Of a DNA stretch of 64,000 nucleotides, positions 10,156 to 22,406 are shown in pieces. Under the pieces are notes generated by a model. The model searched no databases. It had not been told where the DNA came from and worked only from the letters and a program-made list of their open reading frames with translations. Numbering within the stretch: position 1 is the first letter of the stretch; each line of letters begins with the position of its first letter. The translations under genes were made by a program, and so were the position numbers. The stretch is from Tetracladium setigerum (taxonomy: Eukaryota > Ascomycota > Leotiomycetes > Helotiales), in assembly GCA_031472005.1 (NCBI GenBank), contig PZJY01000012.1, positions 124,001-188,000 on the forward strand, given 5' to 3'.

Positions 10156-11723
10156 GGCATCTGGGGCAGTGGTAGGACTTTAGAGAAACGCGATCTGCCT
10201 CTGCTGCTACTGCTATCGTCCCCACCAAGGGGGTGAGAGGTGGCATTGAAGTCATGACTAGGAAAAGACTGGAGAACGGGAAAGTTTGTCAAGGACAAGG
10301 AACGAGGAGGATGAGGGAAGACAACACACGAAGACGACGACGAGACGACGACGCGCTCCACACACTACGGGGGAGTGAGTTATAATGGGCGACGATAATA
10401 ACAATGCGCTGGCATGACCAGACGACCAAACTGAACTGTAGCACAACTCTGCTGCATAGATAGCGTGGTCGCCGGCTTTTAATGTTGAAGGAGCGGAAGT
10501 TGAGGATGCTTCGGAGTGGAAGATCGTGTGAAAAATGCTGGTCGGGCTGAAACTCGATGCAGGGTCGTCAAATCAAAAGCACTCCCACACAACACCAGCC
10601 CATCAACTTCGGGGGGCTCGGATGGCAGGCTGGGATCGTGGTCATGCGAAGAGGAAGAAGCCATCTATTCGATCCAGCTAGAAGCGTCTGAGATTGCGAG
10701 TTACATTGTCATGTTGCAGCGCAGTGCAGTGGTGTAGAAAGGAGGAAGAAGTCCCAAGATAAAGGAGATATATTGCAATATAGACGTGATGCGCCCGCCG
10801 TTGCGGCTTTCGTACTACGTACAGCCAGCCATTGTGCTCCGAGGCATTGCACTCAAGAGGAAACGCCCAAGGACAATACAGTACTTACAATCTATTTCAT
10901 TCGACGACAATCTGTTAGACCTCGCTGGCAACACTTCTACGACACCTCTAACCAGTCTCACCATTCACTCGTCAGCATCTCCCCCATCCATATCTGTTGC
11001 AAACATGCGCAATTCAAAAAGAAATCTCGTTTCTTCTCTGCAGCCTACCATCGAGACAACAGGGTCCAAATTCCAGAATAGGGGATCTGAGACCAACAAT
11101 GTCTTCAGGTGGAAAGCCGAGCATGCCCAGCAGGGGCCTGTTTGCGCTTGTGGAGATGATCGGATCATCGCATGGGGGGCGTCCAGACTTCCAAGCTTGT
11201 GTTGCGAACTTGTGAGGAAGCTTTCGAAACGGTTCATGCAACACCCAGAATAGATGAGAAGAGAGCGGAAGTTTCGAGAGTCCAGATGGCATTGTGTGGA
11301 CGTCGTCAACTATGGAATGCTATATGTAGATGTGGTGGTATAGTAGAAGAGAACGAGAGAGAGAATTTAACAGAGGAGGAATGGAGATAGATAGATACGA
11401 AGTATGCAAAAGCAGGGGAGATGATGCGCTGCAGGCCGAGATCCAAGATCTTGTAATCTTATGAACTCCCTGGTCGTCTCGTGGTCACCTCCCTCGCGGT
11501 CGTCCATTTAGCCCGTCTAACCGAGAACCCCTGAGGACCTGGCCTGAGCACGCCAATAATAGATAGCTAGCGCGAGCTTCTCTTTTGTTTTCTGTGTTGT
11601 GATAACTCCCCATCTGGTACTTTAGCCGTCACTTAGCCGAGGTGCTTGGCATTTACAACCACAACCGAGAAATGGTAACGGTGTGTAAACAATCACTCGC
11701 ATGCATCACATCCCACCAACACA
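10156..11723. other. intergenic between divergent genes, no firm gene
   Basis: Several overlapping short frames occur at 10786-11390, including a 38-codon frame at 11099-11215 starting MSSGGKPSMPSRG. None has a recognisable domain or convincing splice sites. The segment probably holds the two divergent promoters and 5' leaders. A tiny conserved protein at 11099 remains possible. Confidence 0.4.
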
Positions 11724-13411
11724 ATGTCAACAATCCCTTCTCGAAAACTCTCTCTGCGCAAACCATCCGCCGATACCAGTAGATATGGCAGACTACCAGC
11801 TGCTTCAGAGCTAGAAAAGCCTGTAGCAGCTCCAAGAAATGCCCAATCCCCAAGCAGACTTCCAGTTAAACCCCCCACTCGCTCAACATCGACATCGACA
11901 ACATCGTCAACCCGCCCACTCAGCTCGACAGGTAGCATAACCACGAACAATGCCTCTTCTATGCGCCTCCCTCCTCCACGCGCAAATACAGGCAAACCAG
12001 CTGCGACGACATCCTCAATTGGACTGCAGAGATCAACATCCACCCGTAGACCCAGCGATGCGCCCAAACCCACCACTACCAGCACCAGCAGCGCAGGAAT
12101 TGGTCTTCAAAGATCATCTTCAACCCGCCGCCCAAGTGATGCTCCCTCAAATAGACGACCTAGCGATGCACCGCCAACCCGAAGATCCAGCGATGCCAAA
12201 CCTCCTACACATACCGATCCCATAAAACAAGACCGCTCGCGACCACCAATTACACAATCCCGACATCTACGAAGTGGTTCTACCAGCACAGCTAGCAGCA
12301 CAATTACCCGTGGTGTAACACCTCCAACACATGGCTACCACACACGCAATAAATCTACCTCATCTGCTATGCTCAGCGGAGCAGGAAGTATGCGCCCGCC
12401 CTCAGCCGAAATCCACCAGCAACAGCCCAAGGAACGACCCAGTGCCAGCATTCGCCCCTCTTCCACCGATTTACCACCCAAAGAAAGAGAGCCCCTCGTC
12501 GCTCACCCCCAACTCTCACGAAAAGCCAACTTCTCCACCTACCAACAACACTTCTCCCCGGCCAAAACCTCGCGCCTAAACCACATCCTGCCGCATTTCT
12601 TGCACCACCTTCGCCGAGCAAGCTACCCTCCAATATTGCAATTTCAGCCGAGACGGCAAAGCTACAGAATGAATTGCTAGGATTACATTTACTGCATAAA
12701 GATGTGGACGTGGTGGGACAAGAGTGGCGAGCGAGCTGTAAGCGCAAAATGGGCAGGAAGTTCCAGGATGTAATCAACAAGAACGAGAGACTCGTGCAAC
12801 TGGAGATGGATGAAATGGGACAAGTCAACGCTAGGGCACTGAAGAACTGGAAGACACAGAGCGGTGGATCAAGATTAGGTCTTGAAGAGAAAATCCAGCT
12901 CCTCGACGAAGTGTTAACAGGCGTATGGAACCTCGGTGAAAGCGGAGGGAAGTACCTCCGCCTGGTCCGCAAATTTGAGAAATGGATGATTCGCAGCCAG
13001 GAAATTCTGGATGCGAGAGCACGCGATGAAGGGCTGGAAAATGACGAGATCGTCTTCCTGGAAGAACTTGATGCAGGGTGGAAAGATGACTGCTTAAATA
13101 TCGGCCGGAAGCTGTCGGTTTGGGATCAGCAGTTGAGAGAGATAGGAGAGCCAGAGATAGAAGAGGGAGGAAGAGGAGGGAGGGATGGGGGAAGGAGTAG
13201 TGGGGGAAAGGGGAAGTCGAGTTTAGCGAGGGTGTGGCGGGATTGTTATGATTTGGTGGGGGGCATGAGAGAGGAATTGGGAACGATGGCTGGGATTGAA
13301 GCCGAGGCTGCGAGGAGGGAAGGGGAGTGGATTAGGAGTGTTAATGATGAGGGGATGGATGAAGATGAGATTGGCAGGCCGGTTGCGGGAGCTATTTGGA
13401 GGTGTACCTAG
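11724..13411 (+). CDS. hypothetical protein: disordered RPSDAP-repeat N-terminus, helical C-terminus
   Basis: One exon of 562 aa once one C is added at 12575-12576; the frame before the break (SPAKTSR) and the frame after it (PKPHPAAFLAPP) then join smoothly. Residues 1-280 are Ser/Thr/Arg/Pro-rich with four copies of a TRRPSDAP-like motif between about 110 and 155, suggestive of phosphorylation or microtubule/scaffold binding. Residues ~310-560 are helical and charged (AKLQNELLGLHLLHKDV, then VGQEWRASCKRKMGRKF), ending in a Gly/Arg-rich loop and a final helix. This C-terminal part looks like a conserved fungal domain of unknown function. No enzyme motif or membrane segment. The ATG at 11724 follows an ACACA leader typical of fungal starts. 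Confidence 0.65.
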
Positions 13412-13798
13412 GTAAGGAGGAAGTAAGGATGCATGGATGTATTGATGGTGAGGTGTGAGATGGACATATGTTCTCATTATTTCAAAATGGGTAGACCCTG
13501 GAGGTCTAGGGAGTTTTGGTTGATTGCCAGCAAGGGAGCAAGCGTGGAGTTCTTTATTATGAATGAGTTATCTATGAAGCCTATAGATGCATGCATGGCC
13601 TTTCTTCAAAACAGATGAAAATGAAGTAAAATAAAAATCACGAATTACACCTCAATGAGATTATGCGAGATTCTTTCTACCATACTACAGGAATAATTTC
13701 TAATTCATCACCTTTGGTTTTTTGTCCTCCTCTCTTCTCACAACGACTAACATTAAAAATTATACCTTAGTCTATGAATCCCATCACTTGCATTCACT
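13412..13798. other. short convergent 3' region
   Basis: AT-rich spacer between two convergent genes; it holds their 3' untranslated ends and nothing else that I can see. Confidence 0.5.
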
Positions 13799-16022
13799 TC
13801 ACTTCTTCCTCGCCTTCTTAAAAACCCCATCCAGCGTTGCCTGCTGCTGACCCTGAGCATCACCAGCTTTTCTCTTCGAAGTTCTTGTTTTCTTCTTCTG
13901 CTGTTCTCCTTTACTTTTAAGCGAGTGATCCCCGCCTTTTGACTCACCTCCTTCCTCTGCTGCCCCGTTCTCATCTTCTTCCACCGTTCCGTCGTCATGA
14001 ATGAGATCCTGATCTTCGCTTCCCATCGTATTATCATTACCATTATTGTCGTTGTTTTTCTTCTCCTCGCCCTTGGTTCGAATTCCCATCCCAAGACTAC
14101 TATTCATACTCTTATTCTTACTCTTACCTTTCCCATCCTCACTTCCTTCCCCACACAACCAATACCATTCTTATCAAACAAGCCCAGAGCCCTCCAGCTT
14201 CCATCCAAAACCCTACTATCATTCCCATACAATCCCACCTTATAAGCCTCCTTCATCCCATCCAAACACCTCGTCCTCATCTCCGCAAAATCAAACATCG
14301 GCCTCACATACGTCCCCTCCTCCAAAACCCTCACCCCATCCTTCCCAACCTTTAAATCACACCAATTAACCAACTTCACCCCGCCTCCCTCAACTCCCCC
14401 ACCGAAGCTTTCCAAGGCTCATATATATACTTCCCCTTCTTCCCTCCCTCAACTCCAACCAACCCCCTCAACTCAGGCACAAACTCCCCCACAAATACTC
14501 CCCTCCCATCCGTCTTCTGCGGAAATGCCACGGGGGAATAACACCTAAAAAACTGACTATAAAACGCCGTACAACTCAACCACTGCCAATTCCCCACATT
14601 ACACGCCTCCTCGTGATCAATCAGGTACTCAGCGAACACCTCCGCGCCACGCTCCCACGAGATGTAGCACCCGCCGCGCGTAAGGAAACATGCTACAGCG
14701 TGGCGGCCGAGGTGGTGGATCCAGCCGGTTTGCTTGAGTTGGCGCATCAGGGCGTCGATCCAGGGGAAGCCGGTTTGGCCGTGTTTCCAGCGTTGGAAGT
14801 GTTCTTCTGCGAGGGGGGTGTCGATGGTGTAGGTTTGGTTGGTAGGATTTGGAGTGGTGTTGGGTTGGAGGGTCGGAAGGTGCCAGGGAATGAATCTACA
14901 GTGGGAGTTCCCTGTTGTGGTGGAGAAGGAGTGGCCGAGAGATGCTTGGGCTGCGAAATACATTTCGCGGAAGAGGAGTTGTCCTGTTAGAGATACGGGT
15001 GGTTCCGAGTGTTTTCCCTTGTAGGAGTCAAGAATATCCTGAACAGTCCACCAGAATTGACGTATGGAGAGAGAGCCGAAGTGAAGATGTGGCGAGAGGA
15101 GTGTGGTAGACTGTGGATTGAAAGCTGTGGGTGCTGTGTTTGGTTTTTCGAATGTGGCCATGTATTTCTCATTTGCGGCGAGCGTTGCGAGAGATTTTAA
15201 TGCTCGAGTTTCACCTCCACGATGAGGTGTTGTCGCCTCTGCAAATCCAAGCTCCGCTAGAGTTGGCACGGAGAAATCACTCTTCGGACCAGCAATAGAC
15301 TCATAAGATCTATCAGCCTGTTCTCTATATCCCCCATTAACATCCGGCAACACCTCCGGCCGCTGCAATTCAAAATCCAGATTCAACTCTCCCGGATCCG
15401 GAAGTGAAGTCGGCACTGGTATAGGTCTTGGAATCTGCCCGACTTTCTTCCGGCCGCTTGAAGTTGGGTGGTGCTCATCGTTGGTTTGTTACCGTTTTGC
15501 TTGACTATTTCATCGGGATCCCAGAGCGTTCGGCCGATTCGCGTGATGACTTCTACACCGGCCTCTTTCGCTGCTTGGATGACTGCAGCGTCGCGATCCC
15601 GTGCGTATGCATCTGTGTCTTTCTCGAAGACGAGATGAGTGATTTTCCATGCTTTGAAGAGTTTGGGGAAGAGAGTTTGAGGCGCTTCTCTGAGAAGGAA
15701 GAGCTTGGATTTGGGGTTTAGTTTGGTGATGGAAGTTGAGAGGTCGTTTTGACAATCAATCCTGAAGGCAGGTAACGTATGTCGAGATTAGCAAAATGTA
15801 ATCTTATATCAGGTAGGTACTCTACTGAGAGATGTCGAAGAAGAAACACGTACAGATATTGCCACCGATTCACCCCTACTCGAGCACGATATACATAATG
15901 TGGATCCCACGTCCAGACAGGCCAAAATGCTTCGGGGAGAGGTCAAGCGCAGCTTTCAGAGCCGGAGAATCGTGGAGGCGGAGATCCGTTCTAAACCAAT
16001 AAATAACTCGTGGCTTGGCCAT
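13799..16022 (-). CDS. (6-4) photolyase / cryptochrome-family flavoprotein
   Basis: Exons 16022-15854 and 15761-13799 (intron GTACGT...CTTCAG) encode 711 aa after four single-base additions (runs at 15934-15937, 15444-15446, 14379-14382, 14149-14152). The N-terminus is the Rossmann photolyase domain (VIYWFRTDLRLHDSPAL; FWPVWTWDPHYV). The FAD domain shows GFPWIDALMRQL, GWIHHLGRHAVACFL, SWERGAEVFAEYLID and GNWQWLS, which is the (6-4)/animal-cryptochrome type rather than CPD class I or CRY-DASH. The His-His-x-x-x-His stretch corresponds to the histidines needed for (6-4) repair. A long Lys/Asp/Glu-rich tail ending VFKKARKK probably acts as a nuclear signal. Such proteins repair UV (6-4) photoproducts with blue light and may also signal. 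The family assignment is firm; repair versus sensory role is not decided. Confidence 0.88.
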
Positions 16023-16719
16023 TATTCTGTCACCTTCGCATTGTGTATCGCGTGTGGGGAGGAAGGAACGATGTAAACGAGGATTTATTCTGGAGGGATA
16101 CCCAAGGAGATTGGCGGTCGTTGAGAAGCAGTTGAATCTCGGCTTGTTGACAATCAGGATGATGACGTGTTTGAATGCACAAAGGGGACCCTAAAATAAG
16201 CTGTCAGAACTCAGAACCCCTAAATATTATTAAGCTCATGCTCCCCGTCCTGCAATGAAGGCTTGGCGATCAGGTACCAAATGACCCGTCGGATAGATAT
16301 TGCAACTAACAACAATCAAATCCAACTAATAAGTGTATCTAAGGAGAATCTTGCGGTCTGTGAGAAAATACGGATATAGTCTCATAACTTCTCTGTGAGT
16401 GCGGGATCTCCTGGCTCACGCTCACGCTGAAGGTGTGCAAGACGAGAAAGTTGGCTCATTCCAACCAGGGCAGTAGACAATAGTATCCAAATCACAACAC
16501 AAGAAAGTGCTAGCTAGCAATTTAGCGAAATGTTGGTTTTCTTATTACGCAAAATGGGGTATCTTAAAAACAGTATTTATCACATCAGTGCATCTGCGTC
16601 ATTATTGCTCATCAAGTCCTCGCAGTCCGTCCATTCCACCCCTCCCTTCTTTCCTGCCGTCGAATTCCAGAAATAGTTCGTTCTGCATACTCCGCCCCTT
16701 CCTCCCTGCCTCCTCCTCT
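16023..16719. other. intergenic, photolyase promoter side
   Basis: No gene seen. It contains the divergent-side upstream region of the photolyase gene and the 3' flank of the histidine kinase. Confidence 0.5.
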
Positions 16720-19700
16720 TCACTTGCTCATACTCAGACGATTCAACAACTCCCCAATCCGCTTGAAGCTTATAGGCTTTGTTAGAAAATCATCAAACCC
16801 ACTTTGCTCAGCTCGGTCCCGATCCCTCCTACTCGCCAATCCAGTTAGTGCGACAATATACGCTCTTCCCTCCAGTTCCCTCTCTGGTCCATCAAGATCC
16901 GACACAAGTCCTTCGGGCAGTTGTAGAACAGCTCTACCACCAGTATCGTATGTGAAGCTGATACTTCTGTGTCGCTGGCTCCGCTCAAAACTTCTGATCA
17001 GACGCGTAGATTCGAATCCATCCATTTCAGGCATCGAAATATCCATGAACACAACGTCGAACTTCTTTTGGTCGCTCGCCTTTCGGAATAAGTTGAGCGC
17101 TTCGAGACCATTAGTGGCGGTAGTTATGATGTCTTGGTTCCGTTTGCGCAGGTACCGGTGAAGAAGCTGAAGATTGAGGGCATTGTCGTCTACAGCTAAG
17201 ATACGGAGAGCGCGAGCGACATGTTGTGGAGATTGTGTCGGCGTACCGGTAGCCAAAAGAAGTGGACTTCTTGGTGGAGAAGCAGGAAGTGGAATTGATT
17301 TAGGAGATAAGGGCGTCTGAGTGATTGAATCGGATGTTGTTAACACGTGTGCCAACGGAACTTTGGATGCGATCCTTCGATTTGGAAGACGAAGGGTCAT
17401 TGCTGGCATTGCTAGAGCGCTGATAGGCGTGTACGTCTTTTGCTGGTGATCCTGTGCAATGTCTGCCGGTGATAGCGTTGCAGCATCCTTACTAGAAACC
17501 GATGTTCCTGGTGTGAAGCCATAGTCCTTTATGATGAGTCCATTTAGAAGTGTAAGTTCTTCAGGAGATCCAAGCGGTGTCTGTGTACCGATATCTGATT
17601 TAGTCGATGCAGTTTCAAGGACTGAAATATCAATGACAAACTCCTGATCCATAAGACCCAGGATTGCACGAGCAAGCTTGAAAGGTCCAATCGGATTGCA
17701 CAAATTCGCCACACCGTTGCTTGTCGGCGCTCTAGGGTAATTTGCATCTTCATGGATAACCAAACTTCGCTGATCTGCAGTGTAATCTACCTGGTCATGT
17801 TGATTCGTGATTACAATGTCGGCCTCGGAAGTCTTGACCTCGAAGCCGAACCAGTTGGTGAGATATCGTTCGATGCAATTCCACGACAATTCTTGGTGGC
17901 TAGGGATGTCAACTGTGTTTCTTCGCGAAAATGAAACAGACTTCCCAGCTGCGCGTTCTCGAAGGGTTGCTACAAGCTGCACTGCGTCTTGAGGTATTTG
18001 AATTAAGTCGCCTTGTTGGACAAGTGGTTGCGAGGGCTCATCGGCCTTTTGGATGGCGAGATGGACTTCGATGTCGGTGCCTTTCCCTTGCTCACTACGC
18101 ACATGAATCTTACCGCCAAGCTGATTTACGATACTCCATCTAGTGACTGTTAATCCTGACTGACATTTCTATGAGGCGATCAATCACTTACACGATGGAA
18201 AGCCCGAGACCAACTCCTGGAACGAAAGTGTCCTCTTGAGCGAATGGCCGATATAGCTTTCGTTCCATAAATTCTTCAGACATTCCCTTTCCAGAGTCTT
18301 TAATCTTGAGAGACAAGATAGTTGCTGGAGCTTTAGAGGGATCGTCGTCATTCAACTCAATAATTCTCAACTGGATTATGATATATCCGCATGCGGTAAA
18401 CTTTTGTGCATTGCCGAGAAGGTTCATCAAAACTCTTTGAATCGCCCCTGTTCCTGTCAGCGAGGTGCATATATTTGAGGAGCCATGAGCACATACCGGC
18501 TTCTACCTCATAATTCCAGTCTCTCTCTTCAATATCAAGAATAATTTCCAAATTGGAATTGTGTCGTGGCTCATGATATTGGTGAGGCGAGAGCATATCA
18601 AGCTTGCTCGAGAGAGGAACGGCATTGAGGAAATTTCCACGAAAGCTATTAGCGGCGATCATCCCTTCAACCACACTCTCGCACAGCAAGGCAAGATTCG
18701 TAGCTTGGTATAATTGGCTCGAAACAGGTCCTGGAATGGCGTCAGAATAGCTCAGATTAAGATACGAAAGAATAATCTTACCCTCTTGGTTACTTGAAAC
18801 TTCAAAAGTGTTTATCTTGCTATAATCAAGTACATGATTAATCGTATCCTACGCTTGTTAGTAGTCTTATAGAATGGCTGGGGTAATCTAGTCTGTCTAA
18901 CCAAGAGGGTTCCACTGCAACTCTGAATCGTGGAAACTAGTTCGGATTGAGATCTATCGAGAAATGAATCTCTCAAAAATTCTGCGCTGACCAGAATACC
19001 ATGAAGAGGGCTTCGGAATTCATCTGCAGCTGTTAACAATGGTCAAAATATCTTAGTAGAGCCTTTGCCTACGAGAAATACTGCCAATAAAATCCGACTT
19101 CATCTTGTTGGCGGTGAGGGCATCAAGTCGACTGACTTCAACCATCATTGAGTTTGTAAACGCGGAAAGATAGGTAAGCTCTGTTTCAAGTGTGAAATTG
19201 GGAGTAGGAGATCGACTCCAAAGGAAGCAGCCGGAGTACCACTTATCTAAAACATGGAATTAGAAAGTGCTTCAACTTATAAAGATATCCAGACATACTA
19301 GCACCAGCGTCCCAGAGAGGTAGAAAGATGATCTGCCTGGCCTCTTTGAAGATGCTAGAAAGTAATACGGCCTCAAACCGGTGCCTCGTCAAATCCTCTG
19401 GAAATATGGAGCTTTTCCTCTCAGCTGGGCTATAAATACCGTCTCTGTCCCAGTTGGCAATTTCCTCTAGTGACGAAAAGTATCCTTCCTCATCGATAGA
19501 CCAAATATTTCCTTTTGGATAGGACTTGATCAATGCTGCCAGCGTTTTCGAATTGAGAATCGGAACTGATGGATCCCATAGGTTTTCCTTAGCTACTGAA
19601 ACTGCAATGATCCTTGGTGGCTTATGCTTGTCAGCAGAGCTTCGTATCAGACCCTGGGGAAGATGTCGGCTTTTCCCTTCGCTCGGGAAGACCGGGTCCA

Positions 19701-21084
19701 TCGCCATGTCAGGAATTTGGACCACGTTTCCCTCGTCAATAGTGGCTGAAGGATTGTTGGCGATCAGTCGGACGATGTCATCGCCCGCTTCCATCTCCGC
19801 ATTGGCAAGCGAGGTATCTAGAAAAACAACACCCCCATTTTCGATTTCAAGAGACTCCCGGAGGATTGCAGCAGCTTCATCAAGAGTTAGTCGTATCCGG
19901 TCGAGTACCGAATTCTTAATAGGAAATTCGTCTCTGGACTGCGTTACTGTGGCTGATTCCATCCCATCGACGACTTGCTCCTGGTGAACCCGATGGCTGG
20001 GCGCTGCTCCATCAATTGAACCTGAAATATCCTCAACGCCATATTCCCTGTACTGTGCAGTTTTTTCCAGGAATTTAGCAATCCCATTGCTCATCAAAGC
20101 AGCCCTACGTCTTTCTGCAGCTTCTCTCTTTGTCGCAAGATGTGTCATGATGTTGCTGGCTTGCTGGCGCAAAACTAATCCTGATTAATTGGAAGATAGA
20201 GCAGCGCGTGAACTGGGGCACTGACATTTCCTCTGGTTCCGGGAAAGTCCATTTCGAACCTTGGTATCGAACATGAATAACGAGCCTATATTAATTCCGT
20301 CACTGGTGGTTATTGGTGTTCCTGCGTAAAATCGGTATGAACAAATTTCTCCATTTACCACTGGGAGATCCTTGAATCGGTCATCCTGTGTCAAGTCGTT
20401 GACTATAAAGCAAGGGTATTCCTCTGCAAATGGATTTAGAGCCAGTGTGTTCTGCCAGCACCGTCAGAATGAAGGGCACAGAACGACAAGGTCAACCAAC
20501 CTACCTCACAAAGCCCACCTGGCGTTGGCACGGAGTTGCATCCAAACCATTGGTTCTGGGTGACCACATCATTCTCTTCGTCCCCTTGTTCCAAATTCGA
20601 TTCTCGGACGGTTCCAGCAAGGAAGTACTGGTGGCCTGGGGATATGGATTAGAAGAAGCGCAGCGATGGCAGGAGAAGCAGCAGAGGCATACCACGGTCG
20701 ATCAAGCTGTAAGAAGGTTAGCAAATACAATGAAGCATATATGCACATGGACATGAGGTAGAAGAAGCGTAGAACTTGCCTCACCATGGCATGAACGCCA
20801 CGCAGCCGCCAGATAATGGTCTCTGCATATGCGTCCAACGCTCCATCGTTATTCAGAATCTGGTTGAAGGCATTGTCGTGTTCGTCGGCATTTGCCAGTT
20901 CAGGTGAAAAGACTCTGGGAAGAGAGGTCAGTTTGTCTTGCTATGGCGCATTGAATGGTAAGGCAGGCGCCGCAAGTTTCGGGGATACGGAATGTTGCGA
21001 GGGTAGAGTACAACCAACATACTTCCTTAATTCAAACGAGCGTTGGGTCTCTGCCATGTCGCGGGCGCTGAGAAGGAGGTCCAT
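16720..21084 (-). CDS. hybrid histidine kinase (GAF-like, HisKA, HATPase, receiver)
   Basis: A multi-exon gene with at least eight short introns. The N-terminus (MDLLLSARDMAETQRSF) leads into a GAF-like sensor: LDAYAETIIWRL, SLIDRGHQYFLAGT (formed by splicing) and FYAGTPITTSDGINIGSLF. The H-box reads SHEFRSPLHGIL; the intron 19024-19072 interrupts its His codon. The ATPase has LMNLLGNAQKF (N box), KDSGKGM (G1) and GVGLGLSIV (G2). The receiver near the C-terminus shows AVDDN, the phospho-acceptor Asp in VFMDISMPEMDG, Thr in ALTGLAS and Lys in FLTKPIS. These are all residues needed for a His-Asp phosphorelay, so it should pass phosphate to an HPt protein. The signal sensed cannot be read; no membrane segments are evident. 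The start may be 21084 or 21057. Confidence 0.85.
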
Positions 21085-22406
21085 CCCAAAACCGGGCGAG
21101 CACATAGTCGCCCGCCTGTCAACGATCAGCCAGGTCAAGAGAGGGAGAGAAGGAGAGGGAGAGAGGGCGAGGAAGTATATCGTGGTGGTACGAGGACGAG
21201 AGGAGAGTACCGCCGGAGGAGACGGTAGAAGCTCGGAAGGCAAAAAGGTGAGAAGAACAGGAACGACACCGCCCCACGGCCGCCGCCACTCGCACTTGAG
21301 CTGTCAGTGCCCAGAGGGTGGTCGGGCATCCAGACCAGTCTATTCAGTGCCACACACTGGGGGTGGGAAAACAAGCTTTTAAGCTGAAGTTGCAGGGGAG
21401 AATTCCCAGAGTAAGTATGTTTTTGTGTGTGTGTGTATATATATATATGCATATGTATGTTTTTTATATATCTTTGCATATATATATGTATATATCTATT
21501 ATTCGAAGTACAACTCTGCGGCGGAAGGAAAGAGATGTGCGAAAGGACTTTTACAGTATTTAGTTATGCTCGATCCTCTAACCCGAATTTTCCATTCTAC
21601 TGTACCAGGCGCATCGCTGCCCGCCTCCGCGCAATGGCATTTCAGCCATGGAGTTCTCGATCTGGATGGGCATTGCTGGGATGGCCTTATCGGCACTTTT
21701 ACGGTGCACTACGGATTACTATTCAAGATCCGTCCCAACGGCGACCCCACCCCGCATGGCTCGCTTGACGCTTCGCATTCCTCGATCGGTCGATGGATTG
21801 ATTGACATGAAGATGTGTCCGTGGACTACAACTTCCTAGCTAATCCATATTCGGGTCCTGTACGAAGAACGAAGTAGGTAGATAAGTGTCAAAGCTGTGC
21901 GCGGCCAAGATGTGTTAAGTCAATAGTAGAACAACACTAACCCACTACCCTGGTGTATTAGCAATAAAATACGGAGAATATCCATCCAAAATCTTCCCGA
22001 AAAAGATGGGACGTTTTCTCCCAAAAAAACAGGCCATTATTGCCACACACATCAACCAAATAAAGACTTTTGCAAATGCTCAACGAAAGGACGTCTAAAT
22101 AGTAAAATTTCAAACGGTGCAAAATAAAGAATAATGTCTCTGGTATCGGAATGGAATTTAATTCTGCTAAAGAATCCAAATCAATGTTGCGCGATAGAGT
22201 GTGCGATTAAATCGACGATGACGAGTGTCAATATTGGCCATTTTTTCTTCCTACGGAGAGATTGTTGAACCCAGAATAAGTCTGACCTCCCCCCACAGTA
22301 ATATCAGCCTAACATTGTTCAATAATGCACCTAACGAGCATTGCTCTCATGCTTCCCCAATTCCTTTGTCAAACATTGATCGAAGCGATTAACAAGTCTA
22401 TGAGAA
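21085..22406. other. intergenic, kinase promoter and 3' flank of NLR gene
   Basis: No gene seen apart from a dinucleotide microsatellite. The segment 21130-21190 is GA-rich. Confidence 0.5.
21424..21496. repeat. (TG)n/(TA)n microsatellite
   Basis: A run of TG repeats passes into TA repeats, with scattered GCATATG units. Short frames translated from it are artefacts of the repeat. Confidence 0.9.

Noticed and set aside
10786..11253. 155-codon plus-strand open frame as a gene
   Set aside because: No domain, no splice support, overlaps other frames of similar size on both strands; composition is not protein-like.
21424..21563. Open frames of 80-126 codons over the TG/TA microsatellite
   Set aside because: They translate the repeat itself (alternating Cys/Val/Tyr/Ile) and have no other support.
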